Below, in pieces: positions 1 to 8,615 of a stretch of 64,000 nucleotides of DNA. The DNA is from CADEDH01 sp965263455 (GTDB lineage Bacteria; Actinomycetota; Acidimicrobiia; Acidimicrobiales; SZUA-35): contig CBDHHN010000004.1 in assembly GCA_965263455.1 (NCBI GenBank), positions 992,001 through 1,056,000 of the forward strand, read 5' to 3'. The position numbers and the translations under genes were made by a program. Positions within the stretch are counted from its first letter, which is position 1. Each line of letters opens with the position of its first letter. The notes beneath the pieces are model-generated. The model was not told the origin of the DNA, made no database searches, and saw only the letters and a program-made list of their open reading frames with translations.

Positions 1-938
1 GCCGGCACCCACAGGTAGAACCCGCCGGCCGGCAGTTCGACCTCGGCCCCGAGCGTCCGGGCCACCCGGCCCATCAGCTCCAACCGCCGCCGGTAGCGGT
101 CCCGCTGGAGAGCCACGTGCTCCTCATCGCCGAAGGCGGCCACGGCCGCCGCCTGGGACGGCCCGGGCTGCATGAACCCGGCATGCTTGCGCAACTCACC
201 CAGGTAGTGGACCAGATCGGGATCGCCGGCGTAGAAGCCGGATCGGCTGCCGGCCAGGTTCGAGCGCTTCGACAGCGAGTGCACGGCCAGCACCCCGGTG
301 CGGGCGTGCTGGAGGATGGACGACGGCTCACCTTCCCACGTGAAGGCGACGTAACACTCGTCGGAGACCACGAGCACCCCGTGGTCCCGGCCCCAACGAG
401 CAGCGGCCTCCAGGTCGTCGACACCCCCGGCCGGGTTGCCCGGCGTGTTGACCCACAGGCAGAGGGCCCGGGAGGCGTCGGCGGGGTCGATGGCCGACAG
501 GTCGATGCGCCACCGGTCGTCGACGGGGACGGGCACGGCCCGGCATCCGGCCAGGGTGGCGCCCATCTCGTAGCTCGGGTAGCTGATGGCGGGATAGAGG
601 ACGGTGTCCCGTTCCGGGGTGCGGAGCCGGAGCCAGTGGGGCAGGCCGGCCACGAACTCCTTGGACCCGATGGTGGCCCGGACGTCATCGGCCCCCAGGT
701 CGGTTCCGACCAGACGGTTGAGCCACGTGGCGGCGGCGTGGCGGTAGTCGAGGGTGCCGATCGACGGTGGGTACCCCTTCTCCGCCCCCGACGACGACAG
801 GGCCCGGACCACGGCTTCGGTCGGCGGGTCGCACGGGGTGCCGATCGACAGGTCGACGCACCCTCCATCATGAGCCTCGGCCACGGCCTTGAGCTCGTCG
901 AGGCGGTCGTAGGGGTAGGGCGGCGGGACAAAGCCCAT
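1..938 (-). CDS. dapC: N-succinyldiaminopimelate aminotransferase (DapC), 3' end cut by window
   Basis: PLP aminotransferase of fold type I that transfers an amino group from glutamate in the succinylase branch of diaminopimelate/lysine synthesis. The protein begins MGFVPPPYPYDRLDELK and reads on through an N-terminal block with SIGTPCDPP. The PLP-lysine motif SLSKRSNLAGSR is intact and typical of actinobacterial DapC. The start ATG (938-936) shares one base with the hflX stop (TGATG), so the two are probably translationally coupled. The C-terminus lies beyond base 1. Family membership is firm; the DapC role rests on the motif style and on dapF two genes upstream. Confidence 0.88.
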   Translation of the reverse strand, partial: MGFVPPPYPYDRLDELKAVAEAHDGGCVDLSIGTPCDPPTEAVVRALSSSGAEKGYPPSIGTLDYRHAAATWLNRLVGTDLGADDVRATIGSKEFVAGLPHWLRLRTPERDTVLYPAISYPSYEMGATLAGCRAVPVPVDDRWRIDLSAIDPADASRALCLWVNTPGNPAGGVDDLEAAARWGRDHGVLVVSDECYVAFTWEGEPSSILQHARTGVLAVHSLSKRSNLAGSRSGFYAGDPDLVHYLGELRKHAGFMQPGPSQAAAVAAFGDEEHVALQRDRYRRRLELMGRVARTLGAEVELPAGGFYLWVP

Positions 939-2440
939 CAGGAGTCCTCCTCGTTGGCGCCGGATGCCGATTGCTGCCCGCCGGGATCGTGGTGGCCGAG
1001 GCCGTCGTCGTCGTGGTCCGCCTCGGGCTCGGGTCCGGCTCCGTCCGCGGCCACGATGAACTCGCGGAGCCGCTTGGCCGAGGCCTCCTCGAGGCGCACG
1101 GTCAGGCGCATGCCGTGTTCGTCCGACTCCTCGTTCAGGACCTCGCCCTCGCGGTGGGCAGCGGCCAGGGCATCGCCCCGAGCCCAGGGGATGGCGAGGT
1201 CGTAGTCGCTGCTTCGGGCTCGGAGGGCGTCCCCGATGGCGACGAGCAGATCGTCGACCCCCTCCCCCGTCACCGCCGAGACCAGCACGGCACCCCGATC
1301 GAGGCGGCGGAGTACGGCCGGATCGTCGACCTGGTCGGCCTTGTTGAACACCACCAGCTGGGGAACCTCGGCCCCGCCGATCTCGCCCAGCACGTCGGCC
1401 ACGGCCTGCATGTGCGACTCGGGGTCGGGCCCCGAGCCGTCGACCACGTGGACCAGGAGATCGGCCGCGGCCGCCACCTCGAGCGTCGATTTGAAGGCCT
1501 CGACCAGCTGGTGGGGCAGCTTGCGCACGAAGCCGACGGTGTCGGTCAGCAGGATCTGCTCGCCCCCGGGCAACTGGAGCTTGCGGGTGGTGGGATCGAG
1601 GGTGGCGAACAGCCGGTCCTCGACCTTGACCTCGGCTCCCGTCAACCGTCGCAGCAGGGACGACTTGCCGGCATTGGTGTAGCCCACGATCGACACCTGC
1701 TTGTAGGGCGAGCGTCGGCGGGCCTTGCGTTGGTTGTGGCGCCGCTCGGTGATGGCGGCCAGGTCGCGCTCCAGCTTGTGCATGCGCCGCAGCAGGCGGC
1801 GGCGGTCGACCTCGAGCTGGGTCTCACCCGGGCCCCTGGTCCCGATCCCGCCGCCCTGCTGGCTGAAGTTCCGCTTGCCTCTGAGCCGGGGGAGCCGGTA
1901 CCGGAGCTGGGCCAGCTCGACCTGGGCCTTGCCCTCGGCCGAGGTGGCGTGCTGGGCGAAGATGTCGAGGATGACGGCGGTCCGGTCGAGGGCCGATCGT
2001 TCGAGCAGCTTCTCCAGGTTGAACTGCTGGGCCGGGCTGAGTTCGTCGTCGAACACGACCGTGTCGGAGTCGATGGCCAGGGAGGCGTCCAGGATCTCGG
2101 TCACCTTGCCCCGGCCCACGAACGTGGCCGGGTCGGGCCGATCCCGGGTCTGGACGACCCGGTCCATGGCATCGGCCCCGGCGGTGTCGACCAGGGCCTC
2201 CAGTTCGTCGAGCGAGGCCTCGGTCTGCTCCGGTGTCTGGCCCGCCCGGGTCATGCCGACCAGGACGATGCGCTCCCGGAAGGTCCGGTCGAGTAGGCCG
2301 CCCTCGACCGTGCCCCCGTACTCGCCGAACGCGCCACGGTGGGTCTCGGCGTCCGACCCGGCGGGACGGTCGGCCGGATCCGAGGGGGCGAACAGGTCGT
2401 CGTCGGGCTCGTCGGTGACTCCGTTGCCCTCGTTGCTCAA
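938..2440 (-). CDS. hflX: GTPase HflX, ribosome-associated
   Basis: GTPase that binds and splits stalled 50S/70S ribosomes. An N-terminal HflX domain (about residues 57-230) contains the conserved GIGTRGPGETQ segment (199-209). The G domain follows, with G1 GYTNAGKS (253-260), G3 DTVGF (300-304) and G4 NKAD (366-369). About 500 aa. The start is TTG at 2440-2438, overlapping the dapF stop as TTGA; a GAGGTGG ribosome-binding site lies just upstream inside dapF. The same frame stays open well into dapF, but that extension is arginine/glycine-rich shadow sequence. Function is firm, start fairly firm. Confidence 0.95.
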   Translation of the reverse strand: MSNEGNGVTDEPDDDLFAPSDPADRPAGSDAETHRGAFGEYGGTVEGGLLDRTFRERIVLVGMTRAGQTPEQTEASLDELEALVDTAGADAMDRVVQTRDRPDPATFVGRGKVTEILDASLAIDSDTVVFDDELSPAQQFNLEKLLERSALDRTAVILDIFAQHATSAEGKAQVELAQLRYRLPRLRGKRNFSQQGGGIGTRGPGETQLEVDRRRLLRRMHKLERDLAAITERRHNQRKARRRSPYKQVSIVGYTNAGKSSLLRRLTGAEVKVEDRLFATLDPTTRKLQLPGGEQILLTDTVGFVRKLPHQLVEAFKSTLEVAAAADLLVHVVDGSGPDPESHMQAVADVLGEIGGAEVPQLVVFNKADQVDDPAVLRRLDRGAVLVSAVTGEGVDDLLVAIGDALRARSSDYDLAIPWARGDALAAAHREGEVLNEESDEHGMRLTVRLEEASAKRLREFIVAADGAGPEPEADHDDDGLGHHDPGGQQSASGANEEDS

Positions 2441-3237
2441 GAGTGGACCACCTCGATGACCCCGATGAGGGTGGCGGGGCCGGTCAGGCTGAGGGCGCCG
2501 TCCACGATCTCGACCAGCGCCGACCCGCCGGGCATGACGACCTCGACCGGCGACTCGACCAGGCCCCAGGAGGCGGCGGCCCACGCCGCGGCGCAAGCCC
2601 CGGAGCCGCAGGCCTCGGTCACCCCGACCCCCCGCTCCCACACGAGCAGTTCGAGCTTGGTCCCGCCGACCACGCGGATGGCGTGAACGTTCATGCCCTG
2701 CCCGTAGTCGGCTTCGACCACCGGCCCCACGACGTCCATGTCGATGCCGGTCAGTTCGTCGAACAGGGCGACCAGATGAGGGTTGCCCAGGCCGATCCCG
2801 AGCTGGGCCCGGGGCTCGAGACCGAGCGAGGCCCACCGGGGCGATGGCGGGGATCCGGCCGAGGGGCGGCCCATGTCGACCGTGACCAGATCGGTGGCGC
2901 CGGCCCGGTCGGGGCTGACGACCACCAGGCGCTCACCCGAGCCGGTTGCGACCCGGAACCGGCGGTCGTCGCTGCCGTCATCGTTGTGGAGGACCAGGGC
3001 CTGGCCCACGCATCGCAGCCCGTTGCCCGAGACCTCGGCTTGTCCCCCGTCGGCGTTCCACAGCGTCATGGACCACAGCTCGTCGTCGCCGGCCGACTCC
3101 AGGGCGATCAAGCCGTCGGCTCCGATCCCGCGGCGACGGTGGCACCAGCGGCGGGCGTGGTCGGACGTGATCGGTCTCTGGGGGTCGACGGCGATGAGGA
3201 AGTCATTGCCCAACCCATGGTGCTTGGTCAGCATCAT
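2437..3237 (-). CDS. dapF: Diaminopimelate epimerase
   Basis: PLP-independent epimerase that turns LL- into meso-diaminopimelate for lysine and peptidoglycan. Both catalytic cysteines are present: Cys76 in GNGLRC and Cys210 in ACGSGAC. About 266 aa, normal for the family. The ATG at 3237 gives MMLTKHHGLGNDF, matching the usual DapF start. An in-frame TTG at 3246 has a better-placed GAGGAGG upstream and is a real alternative. It lies 38 bases after miaA and overlaps hflX by 4 bases, so the block miaA-dapF-hflX-dapC is probably one transcript. Confidence 0.95.
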   Translation of the reverse strand: MMLTKHHGLGNDFLIAVDPQRPITSDHARRWCHRRRGIGADGLIALESAGDDELWSMTLWNADGGQAEVSGNGLRCVGQALVLHNDDGSDDRRFRVATGSGERLVVVSPDRAGATDLVTVDMGRPSAGSPPSPRWASLGLEPRAQLGIGLGNPHLVALFDELTGIDMDVVGPVVEADYGQGMNVHAIRVVGGTKLELLVWERGVGVTEACGSGACAAAWAAASWGLVESPVEVVMPGGSALVEIVDGALSLTGPATLIGVIEVVHS

Positions 3238-3275
3238 CGAAACCAACGTGCCCGCGTCCTCCTCGCCCCAGCGTG

Positions 3276-4253
3276 TCATTCCGGTGGGGCACCCACAAGC
3301 GGATTGGCCCACCACGACTCGACCCGGTCCACCAGATCGGGGGCGAGTGCGTCGAACCAGGTTATGCGGGGATCGCGACGAAACCAGCGCTCCTGGCGGC
3401 GGGCGAACCGCCTCGTTCGACGCCGGGCCAACTCCAGGGCCTCGGCCAGGGTGAGCTCGCCCGCCCGATGGGCCAGGAGCTCGCGATAGCCCAGTGCCTG
3501 ACCCGCCGTGCGCGACAGGGGCCCGGCGGCCAGACGCTCCACCTCGTCCAGAAACCCGGCCGCCATCTGGTCGTCGTAGCGGGCGTCGATCCGGCGGTCG
3601 AGCTCGGCCCGGTCGAGCCGCAGTCCGACCTGGCGGAACGGGGTCGGCGGGTAGCGGTCGAGCCCGGGCCCGAACGAGGAGAAGGGTCGGCCCGCACCCA
3701 GCGTCACCTCCAGGGCGCGCTCGAGGCGGCGCCGGTTCCCGGGGAGGATCTTGGCAGCCGCCGCCGGGTCGAGTTCGGTGAGGCGGCGGTGGAGGTCGTC
3801 CACGGCGACGTCCACCAGCGCCGCCCGGACCTCGGGATACTGACCGGGCACGGTCAACTGGTCGACCACCGCCCGGACATAGAGCCCGGTGCCCCCGACG
3901 ACGATGGCCCGGGCCCGGCGGGAGGCGACGGCGGCCAGGGCCTCGTCGACCTCGGACTGGAATCGGGCCATGGTGAACTCCTCGCCCGGCTCGACAACGT
4001 CGACCAGATGATGGGGCACCTCGGCCCGCTCGGCCTCGCTGGGCTTGGCCGTGCCGATGTCCATCCCCCGGTAGACGGCCATGGCGTCGGCCGACACGAT
4101 CTCGCGGCGACCGGGTTCGAGCCGGGCCAGGGCCAGGGCCAGGGCCGACTTGCCGGTGGCCGTCGACCCCACGATCACCAGCGGCCCCCGACCGGCGGCG
4201 CCGGGCTCGCCGTCGCCCGGGTCCTCGTCAGCGTCCTGCGGGCCGGCCGTCAT
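3276..4253 (-). CDS. miaA: tRNA dimethylallyltransferase (MiaA)
   Basis: Transfers the dimethylallyl group to A37 of tRNAs reading U-initial codons; MiaB, also in this window, then methylthiolates the product. The P-loop GSTATGKS lies at residues 29-36, followed by SADAMAVYRGMDIGTAKP and the VVGGTGLYVRAVVD segment. The C-terminus has the Arg-rich RRTRRFARRQERWFRRD tRNA-binding tail. 325 aa, normal length, with a short acidic N-terminal extension. The start ATG shares one base with the stop of the upstream APH-fold gene, suggesting coupling. Confidence 0.97.
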   Translation of the reverse strand: MTAGPQDADEDPGDGEPGAAGRGPLVIVGSTATGKSALALALARLEPGRREIVSADAMAVYRGMDIGTAKPSEAERAEVPHHLVDVVEPGEEFTMARFQSEVDEALAAVASRRARAIVVGGTGLYVRAVVDQLTVPGQYPEVRAALVDVAVDDLHRRLTELDPAAAAKILPGNRRRLERALEVTLGAGRPFSSFGPGLDRYPPTPFRQVGLRLDRAELDRRIDARYDDQMAAGFLDEVERLAAGPLSRTAGQALGYRELLAHRAGELTLAEALELARRRTRRFARRQERWFRRDPRITWFDALAPDLVDRVESWWANPLVGAPPE

Positions 4254-5443
4254 CAGCCGCAGGCTCCGCCGGACGCCCGCGTCCCGGTGTCGGGATCGGG
4301 GGCCTGCGCGGGGGCGACCTGCTCGCCGGGGGCGGGTTCGGGCGCGGGGGCCTGCTCGGGGCCGGCCTCCCCGACGGTGGCGGCGGCGAGGGCGTCGAGC
4401 AGCAGGTGATGGTCGAGGGCCAGCAGGTTCGGTTGGCGGCCGTACCCCTCGTAGAAGGCGAACACGGCCTCCGGTCCGTAGGCGTCATGGAGTTGGCGAT
4501 GGACGATGGCGAGGTCGGCATGACGGTCGGCCACGCCAAGCTGATGGAGGCCGGTGACCACACCGCCGCCGATGCCAGGGTCGTCGCCGCCGGCGGCCCC
4601 GCCCTCGACCCCGGCGGCCACCCACAGGTTGGACAGCACGCAGGCCCCGTGGCCCACCACCGGATCCTCGGGTGGGAGGCTCGCCCCCTCGACCATGGCC
4701 AGCAGGGCCGGACCGTCGTAGCGGTCGTAGGGGGCCGGGAGCCGGTCGGGGCGGAACCGTCCCCCCTCGATGGCGGCCGCCACCCGGGCCACCGTGTCGA
4801 CCCGGTCCCGCCGGAACGGGCATCCGGCCGGGTCGAGGGCGTGGAGCGCGGCCAGGAGGGCCCCGACGGCGGCCGGGACACCGGCGGGACGGGGATGAAG
4901 GTCGGGTCGATGGGCCGAGGCCGGGACCGGGCGCGGGCTCACCAACCACCCGGCCACGACCCGGGCCGACCCCGGAGCCGAACCCGGCCGACCGGGGTCG
5001 TCGCCTGCACCGTCGGGCCCGCCGGCGTCCGGCGTCGGGGCCGCCCCCGGCACCAGATCGGGAGCCACCGAAACGAGCCAGGCCCATCGGTCGAGCTCGG
5101 CCCGGGCCGGGTCCGCCTCCTCGGCCGGGCCCGAGCCGGACGGGCCTGACGGGCCTGCCGTGCCGGACGGGGATCGGGGCGCCACCGGGTCCGCCTCCTC
5201 GGCCGGGCCTGCCGAGCCGGACGGGCCGGACGGGCCTGCCGGGCCGGACGGGGATCGGGGCGCCACCGGGGCGGGGCCGACGAGGAGCCTGTCGCCGGTG
5301 AGCCACGTCGGGGCCCAGGCCGTGTGATCGGTCCAGACCTCGTCGCCGATGCCGTCGGGCCCGGGCGGTGCGGCGTGGAGGGTGCAGGCCGCGCCGTCGA
5401 CCAGATCGGCGGGTGGGGCGGGGAACGGCGGCGGCTCGACCAC
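4253..5443 (-). CDS. Degenerate APH-fold (phosphotransferase-like) protein, predicted pseudokinase
   Basis: The C-terminal half resembles the aminoglycoside phosphotransferase fold: HGACVLSN (265-272) aligns with the HGDxxxxN catalytic loop, and VVTGLHQLGVADR (295-307) with the metal-binding FIDxGRLGVADR segment. FYEGYG and a Leu-rich C-terminus follow, as in APH(3'). The catalytic Asp of HGD is Ala267 and the metal-binding Asp is Gly298, so kinase activity is unlikely. A Gly/Ser/Pro-rich insert with a duplicated 26-27 residue unit separates the N-terminal part from the core. The C-terminal 30 residues are Pro/Ala-rich. Its stop overlaps miaA by one base. The fold call is my inference from motifs; cellular role unknown. 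Confidence 0.6.
   Translation of the reverse strand: MVEPPPFPAPPADLVDGAACTLHAAPPGPDGIGDEVWTDHTAWAPTWLTGDRLLVGPAPVAPRSPSGPAGPSGPSGSAGPAEEADPVAPRSPSGTAGPSGPSGSGPAEEADPARAELDRWAWLVSVAPDLVPGAAPTPDAGGPDGAGDDPGRPGSAPGSARVVAGWLVSPRPVPASAHRPDLHPRPAGVPAAVGALLAALHALDPAGCPFRRDRVDTVARVAAAIEGGRFRPDRLPAPYDRYDGPALLAMVEGASLPPEDPVVGHGACVLSNLWVAAGVEGGAAGGDDPGIGGGVVTGLHQLGVADRHADLAIVHRQLHDAYGPEAVFAFYEGYGRQPNLLALDHHLLLDALAAATVGEAGPEQAPAPEPAPGEQVAPAQAPDPDTGTRASGGACG
5109..5267 (-). repeat. Tandem duplication, 78 and 81 bp
   Basis: Two near-identical in-frame copies (5109-5186 and 5187-5267) inside the APH-fold gene. Each encodes a Ser/Pro/Gly-rich stretch ending in PAEEADP. The copies differ by one codon and a few substitutions, so the duplication looks recent. 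It lies in a disordered linker, where length change is tolerated. Confidence 0.85.
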
Positions 5444-5479
5444 GCAGGCAGTGTAGAGAGGGGGCGAGCAGCCCCCGGC

Positions 5480-6208
5480 TCAGCCCGATTCGAGGCAGGC
5501 GACCATGGCCCGCAGGGTGTCGGCCACGGCCCGAGGAGCGACCACCTGGTGCAGGTGGTCGCCGGTCAGGCGGTGGGTCAACCAACCGGCGGCGTGGGCG
5601 CGGTCCCGTGACTCGGCGTAGCCCGGCCCGAAGGACAGGAAGGCGGGGCGGACCGACTCGGGCAGGTCGGGAACCGGGCACGGCTGATCGAACCAGCCGC
5701 GGGGTATGGGCGGCGCCTCGGAGAAGACCTGGTCCCGGGCTGCGGGGTCGACCACCAGCCCCTCGATGAGCGATCCCCACCATCGGGGCCACGGAGGCAG
5801 ATAGTCGTCCGGGCGGACGATGCCGTCGAGCAGGTCACCGAAGTGGGTGGCCGACTCGGTGAAGGCCCGCCCGTCGGGGAAGCGGCCATCGACGCAGATG
5901 TAGGCCGACACCGGCCACCGGCGATCGAGCAGGGCCTCGACCACCCGGGGGATCCGGGGGCAGGCGGCGGAATGACCGACCACCACGACGGGTCGACCGT
6001 CCTCGGGCCGGGGCAGGTCGAGCACCTGCTGCAGCCAGGGGGCGACGTGGTCCCGGTCGGCGGTGGTGGTCATGGTCGTCTGAGCCACTCGAACCCATGC
6101 TCGGTCCTCGGCCGCCTGCAACAGCTGCGCCACCGCAGTCCAACTGGCCGGCCCGAGGAGCGGGCTGGGGATGAGCAACCAGTTGTGGGACTGCGCAGGC
6201 AAGGGCAA
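5480..6208 (-). CDS. Alpha/beta hydrolase-like protein
   Basis: About 242 aa. VVVVGHSAACPRIP has the GHSxxC/G-type nucleophile elbow of alpha/beta hydrolases after a predicted beta strand, and the C-terminal TGDHLHQVV carries a candidate catalytic His. The N-terminal LLIPSPLLGPASW fits the first strand and oxyanion loop of small hydrolases of this group. The start is uncertain: the longest frame begins at TTG 6208, with no clear ribosome-binding site. A 14-bp perfect palindrome lies 12 bases upstream. It is followed after 36 bases by the APH-fold gene on the same strand. Substrate unknown. Confidence 0.72.
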   Translation of the reverse strand: MPLPAQSHNWLLIPSPLLGPASWTAVAQLLQAAEDRAWVRVAQTTMTTTADRDHVAPWLQQVLDLPRPEDGRPVVVVGHSAACPRIPRVVEALLDRRWPVSAYICVDGRFPDGRAFTESATHFGDLLDGIVRPDDYLPPWPRWWGSLIEGLVVDPAARDQVFSEAPPIPRGWFDQPCPVPDLPESVRPAFLSFGPGYAESRDRAHAAGWLTHRLTGDHLHQVVAPRAVADTLRAMVACLESG

Positions 6209-6219
6209 ACACCGTCTTC

Positions 6220-6233
6220 GTTCGACGTCGAAC
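6220..6233. promoter_or_regulatory. Perfect 14-bp palindrome, candidate operator
   Basis: GTTCGACGTCGAAC is fully self-complementary and lies directly upstream of the likely start of the hydrolase gene, in the gap after miaB. The position fits a repressor site. The arms are in the reverse order of the LexA-type CGAAC-N4-GTTCG box, so it is not an SOS box. Confidence 0.4.
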
Positions 6234-6326
6234 CCTACGCCACGGCCCCGCCCGAGACCCAGTTGGTTGCACCCTGGAACTATCCGGATCCGCCCGGAAT
6301 CGGATGCGAAGCGGCGTCGTCCCTGG

Positions 6327-7766
6327 TCAGGAAGCGGTGGCGTCGAGGACGCTGATACGGGTCCGATGGCGGGCCCGGTCGGTGACCTCGACCAGGGTCC
6401 CGGTCAGGTACTGGTGTGCCGCCTCCTGCACCTCGACGGTGGCGTAGGTCCCGGGCTTGAGCGGCTGAGACGGGAAGTGGACCAGCTTGTTCTGGGCCGT
6501 ACGCCCGGTGAGCACCGCCGGGTCCTTCTTGGACGGCCCCTCGACCACGACCTCCTCGATGCGCCCCACCCGGGCCCGGTAGCGGGCCAGGGCCGAGCGC
6601 TCGATCACGGTGCGGAGCCGGGCGTAGCGGTCCTTCACGTCCTCGGGATCGCAGAACCGGTCGACCAGGTCGGCCGCCTCCGTCCCCGGTCGGGGGGAGA
6701 AGACGAAGGTGTAGGCCCCGTCGAAGGCGGCCTCGGCCGCCACCTCCAGGGTGCGGGTGAAGTCGTCCTCGGTCTCGCCGGGGAAGCCGACGATGATGTC
6801 GGTGGTGACGGCCAGGTCGTCGACGGTGTCGCGGGCCTGGGCCAGCGTCCGGAGGTAGCGCTCGGCCCGATAGCCCCGGTGCATGGCGGCCAGGATCCGG
6901 TCCGAGCCCGACTGCAGCGGGTAGTGCAGATGGGGCACGACGGCCGGGGTCTCGGCCATGGCGGCGAACACGTCGGCCGTCATGTCCTTGGGATGGGGGC
7001 TGGTGTAGCGGACCCGCTTGATCCCTTCGACGGCACCGACCCGGCGCAACAGGTCGGCGAACCACGGTCGGGGGGCCATGTCGGCGCCTTCCCGCCGGGC
7101 GGCCAGGGCCAGGTCACGGCCATAGGAGTTGACGTTCTGGCCCAGCAGGGTGACCTCGGTGACGCCCTGGTCGGCCAGACGACGGGCCTCGTCGACGATC
7201 TCGTCGATCGGGCGGCTGATCTCGCGACCACGGACCGAGGGCACGATGCAGAAGGCGCACGAGTTGTCGCACCCGATCTGGATGGTGAGCCAGGCCCGAT
7301 AGTCGGTCTCGCGTTTGGCCGGGAGGGCCGAGGGGAACGCCTCGTCCTCGGCCAGCATGGCCTCCTCCCAGATCTCGGTGACCGGTCCGTGTTCGGTGGC
7401 CTGGCGCAGCAGTTCGGTGGCCCGGTGCACGTTGTGGGTGCCGAAGACGACGTCGACATGGGCCGCCCGCTGCTGGATCAGGTCGCGGTCCTTCTGGGCC
7501 AGGCAGCCGCCGACCATGACCTGCAGCTCGGGCCGGGTGTCCTTCAGGGCCTTGAGGTGACCCAGGGCCCCGTAGAGCTTGTTGTCGGCGTTCTCCCGGA
7601 TGCAGCACGTGTTGAGGACGACGACATCGGCATCGGCCTCGCGGTCGGTGGCCTCGTAGCCGTCGGCCTCCAGCAACCCGGCGATGCGCTCCGAGTCGTG
7701 CTCGTTCATCTGGCAGCCGTAGGTGCGCAGCAGGTACCGCCGGGGCTGCTGGTCGGGAGAGGTCAC
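6327..7766 (-). CDS. miaB: tRNA-2-methylthio-N6-dimethylallyladenosine synthase (MiaB)
   Basis: Radical-SAM methylthiotransferase acting on i6A37 of tRNA after MiaA. The UPF0004 N-terminal domain carries the cluster cysteines Cys18, Cys54 and Cys88. The radical-SAM CxxxCxxC is Cys166, Cys170 and Cys173 in GCDNSCAFC. YPLQSGSD and IVGFPGETEDDF are conserved core motifs, and a C-terminal TRAM domain covers about residues 400-470. 479 aa. The GTG start at 7766 has GAGGG almost abutting it, so initiation may be leaderless or slightly different. It belongs to the actinobacterial recA-miaB-miaA neighbourhood. Confidence 0.97.
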   Translation of the reverse strand: MTSPDQQPRRYLLRTYGCQMNEHDSERIAGLLEADGYEATDREADADVVVLNTCCIRENADNKLYGALGHLKALKDTRPELQVMVGGCLAQKDRDLIQQRAAHVDVVFGTHNVHRATELLRQATEHGPVTEIWEEAMLAEDEAFPSALPAKRETDYRAWLTIQIGCDNSCAFCIVPSVRGREISRPIDEIVDEARRLADQGVTEVTLLGQNVNSYGRDLALAARREGADMAPRPWFADLLRRVGAVEGIKRVRYTSPHPKDMTADVFAAMAETPAVVPHLHYPLQSGSDRILAAMHRGYRAERYLRTLAQARDTVDDLAVTTDIIVGFPGETEDDFTRTLEVAAEAAFDGAYTFVFSPRPGTEAADLVDRFCDPEDVKDRYARLRTVIERSALARYRARVGRIEEVVVEGPSKKDPAVLTGRTAQNKLVHFPSQPLKPGTYATVEVQEAAHQYLTGTLVEVTDRARHRTRISVLDATAS

Positions 7767-7841
7767 CCCTCAACGATAGAGGCGGTCGACCACGGTCCGG
7801 CCGGGGCCCGACCTCGAACGCCCCGGGCCCAGGGTCCAGGC

Positions 7842-8615
7842 TCAGTGCTGGCGGGCTGCGGTGGAGTCGGCCACGATGACCGAGTAGGCGGGCCGGATCA
7901 GGCCGGCCGGAATCCCGAGATCACCGGCCAGCACCCGGCCCAGGGCTGGGGCCTTGTCCTCCCCCCGGACCAGCCAGAACACCGACCGGGCCCGATCCAG
8001 GACCGACCGGGTCAACGTCAGGCGGCGATGGCCGGCCCGGACGTCGGTCACGGCCACCGGGTTGCGCAGTTCGAACCCGGCCGGATCGTCCGGGAACAGC
8101 GACGCGGTGTGCCCGTCGGCGCCGAGACCGAGGTGGACGAGGTCGACCAGGGGCGGTCGGTCGGCCACACCGTGGAGGCGTTCGACGAAGCGGCCGACGG
8201 CGGACGAGGTCTGGGCGATGGGGCGGAGACCGGCGACGGGATCGCCGGAACCGTCCAGCACCCCCTCGGCCAACACCTCGTCGACCGGGAGGGGCAGCCA
8301 GGCCACCGGCAGATGGCCGAAGGCCTGGCGCTGGTCGGTCAGGTTGCGATCGGGATGGTCGAGGGGAACCAGCCGCTCGTCGACCTGAAGCAGGACGACC
8401 CGGTCCCAGTCCAGGTCGTGGCCGGCCAGGGCCCGGAACACGGGGGCCGGGGTCGAGCCGCCGGACAGGGCCACGGTGCAGTGGTCCCGGGCGCCGATCA
8501 CGGCGGCCATGCGTTCGGCCAGGAGCCGGGCCGCCACGTCGGCCCACCCGTCGGCGTCGACGATCTCGAGGCGGTGCAGGTCGTCGGCCCCTCGGACCGG
8601 TTCGTGATCGGTCAC
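7842..8615 (-). CDS. pgl: 6-phosphogluconolactonase
   Basis: Hydrolyses 6-phosphogluconolactone, the second step of the oxidative pentose-phosphate path. VALSGGSTP, the DERLVPLDHPDRN block and LGLGADGHTASLFPDDP are the three hallmark motifs of the NagB/Pgl fold. 257 aa, normal length. Last gene of the zwf-ROK-pgl operon; its ATG overlaps the preceding stop by four bases (ATGA). Confidence 0.95.
   Translation of the reverse strand: MTDHEPVRGADDLHRLEIVDADGWADVAARLLAERMAAVIGARDHCTVALSGGSTPAPVFRALAGHDLDWDRVVLLQVDERLVPLDHPDRNLTDQRQAFGHLPVAWLPLPVDEVLAEGVLDGSGDPVAGLRPIAQTSSAVGRFVERLHGVADRPPLVDLVHLGLGADGHTASLFPDDPAGFELRNPVAVTDVRAGHRRLTLTRSVLDRARSVFWLVRGEDKAPALGRVLAGDLGIPAGLIRPAYSVIVADSTAARQH

Noticed and set aside
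2441..2836. N-terminal extension of hflX into dapF
   Set aside because: Arg/Gly-rich shadow of dapF; the TTG at 2440 with its own ribosome-binding site gives the normal protein.
6220..6233. Possible LexA box
   Set aside because: Arms are in the order GTTCG-N4-CGAAC, the reverse of the LexA consensus.
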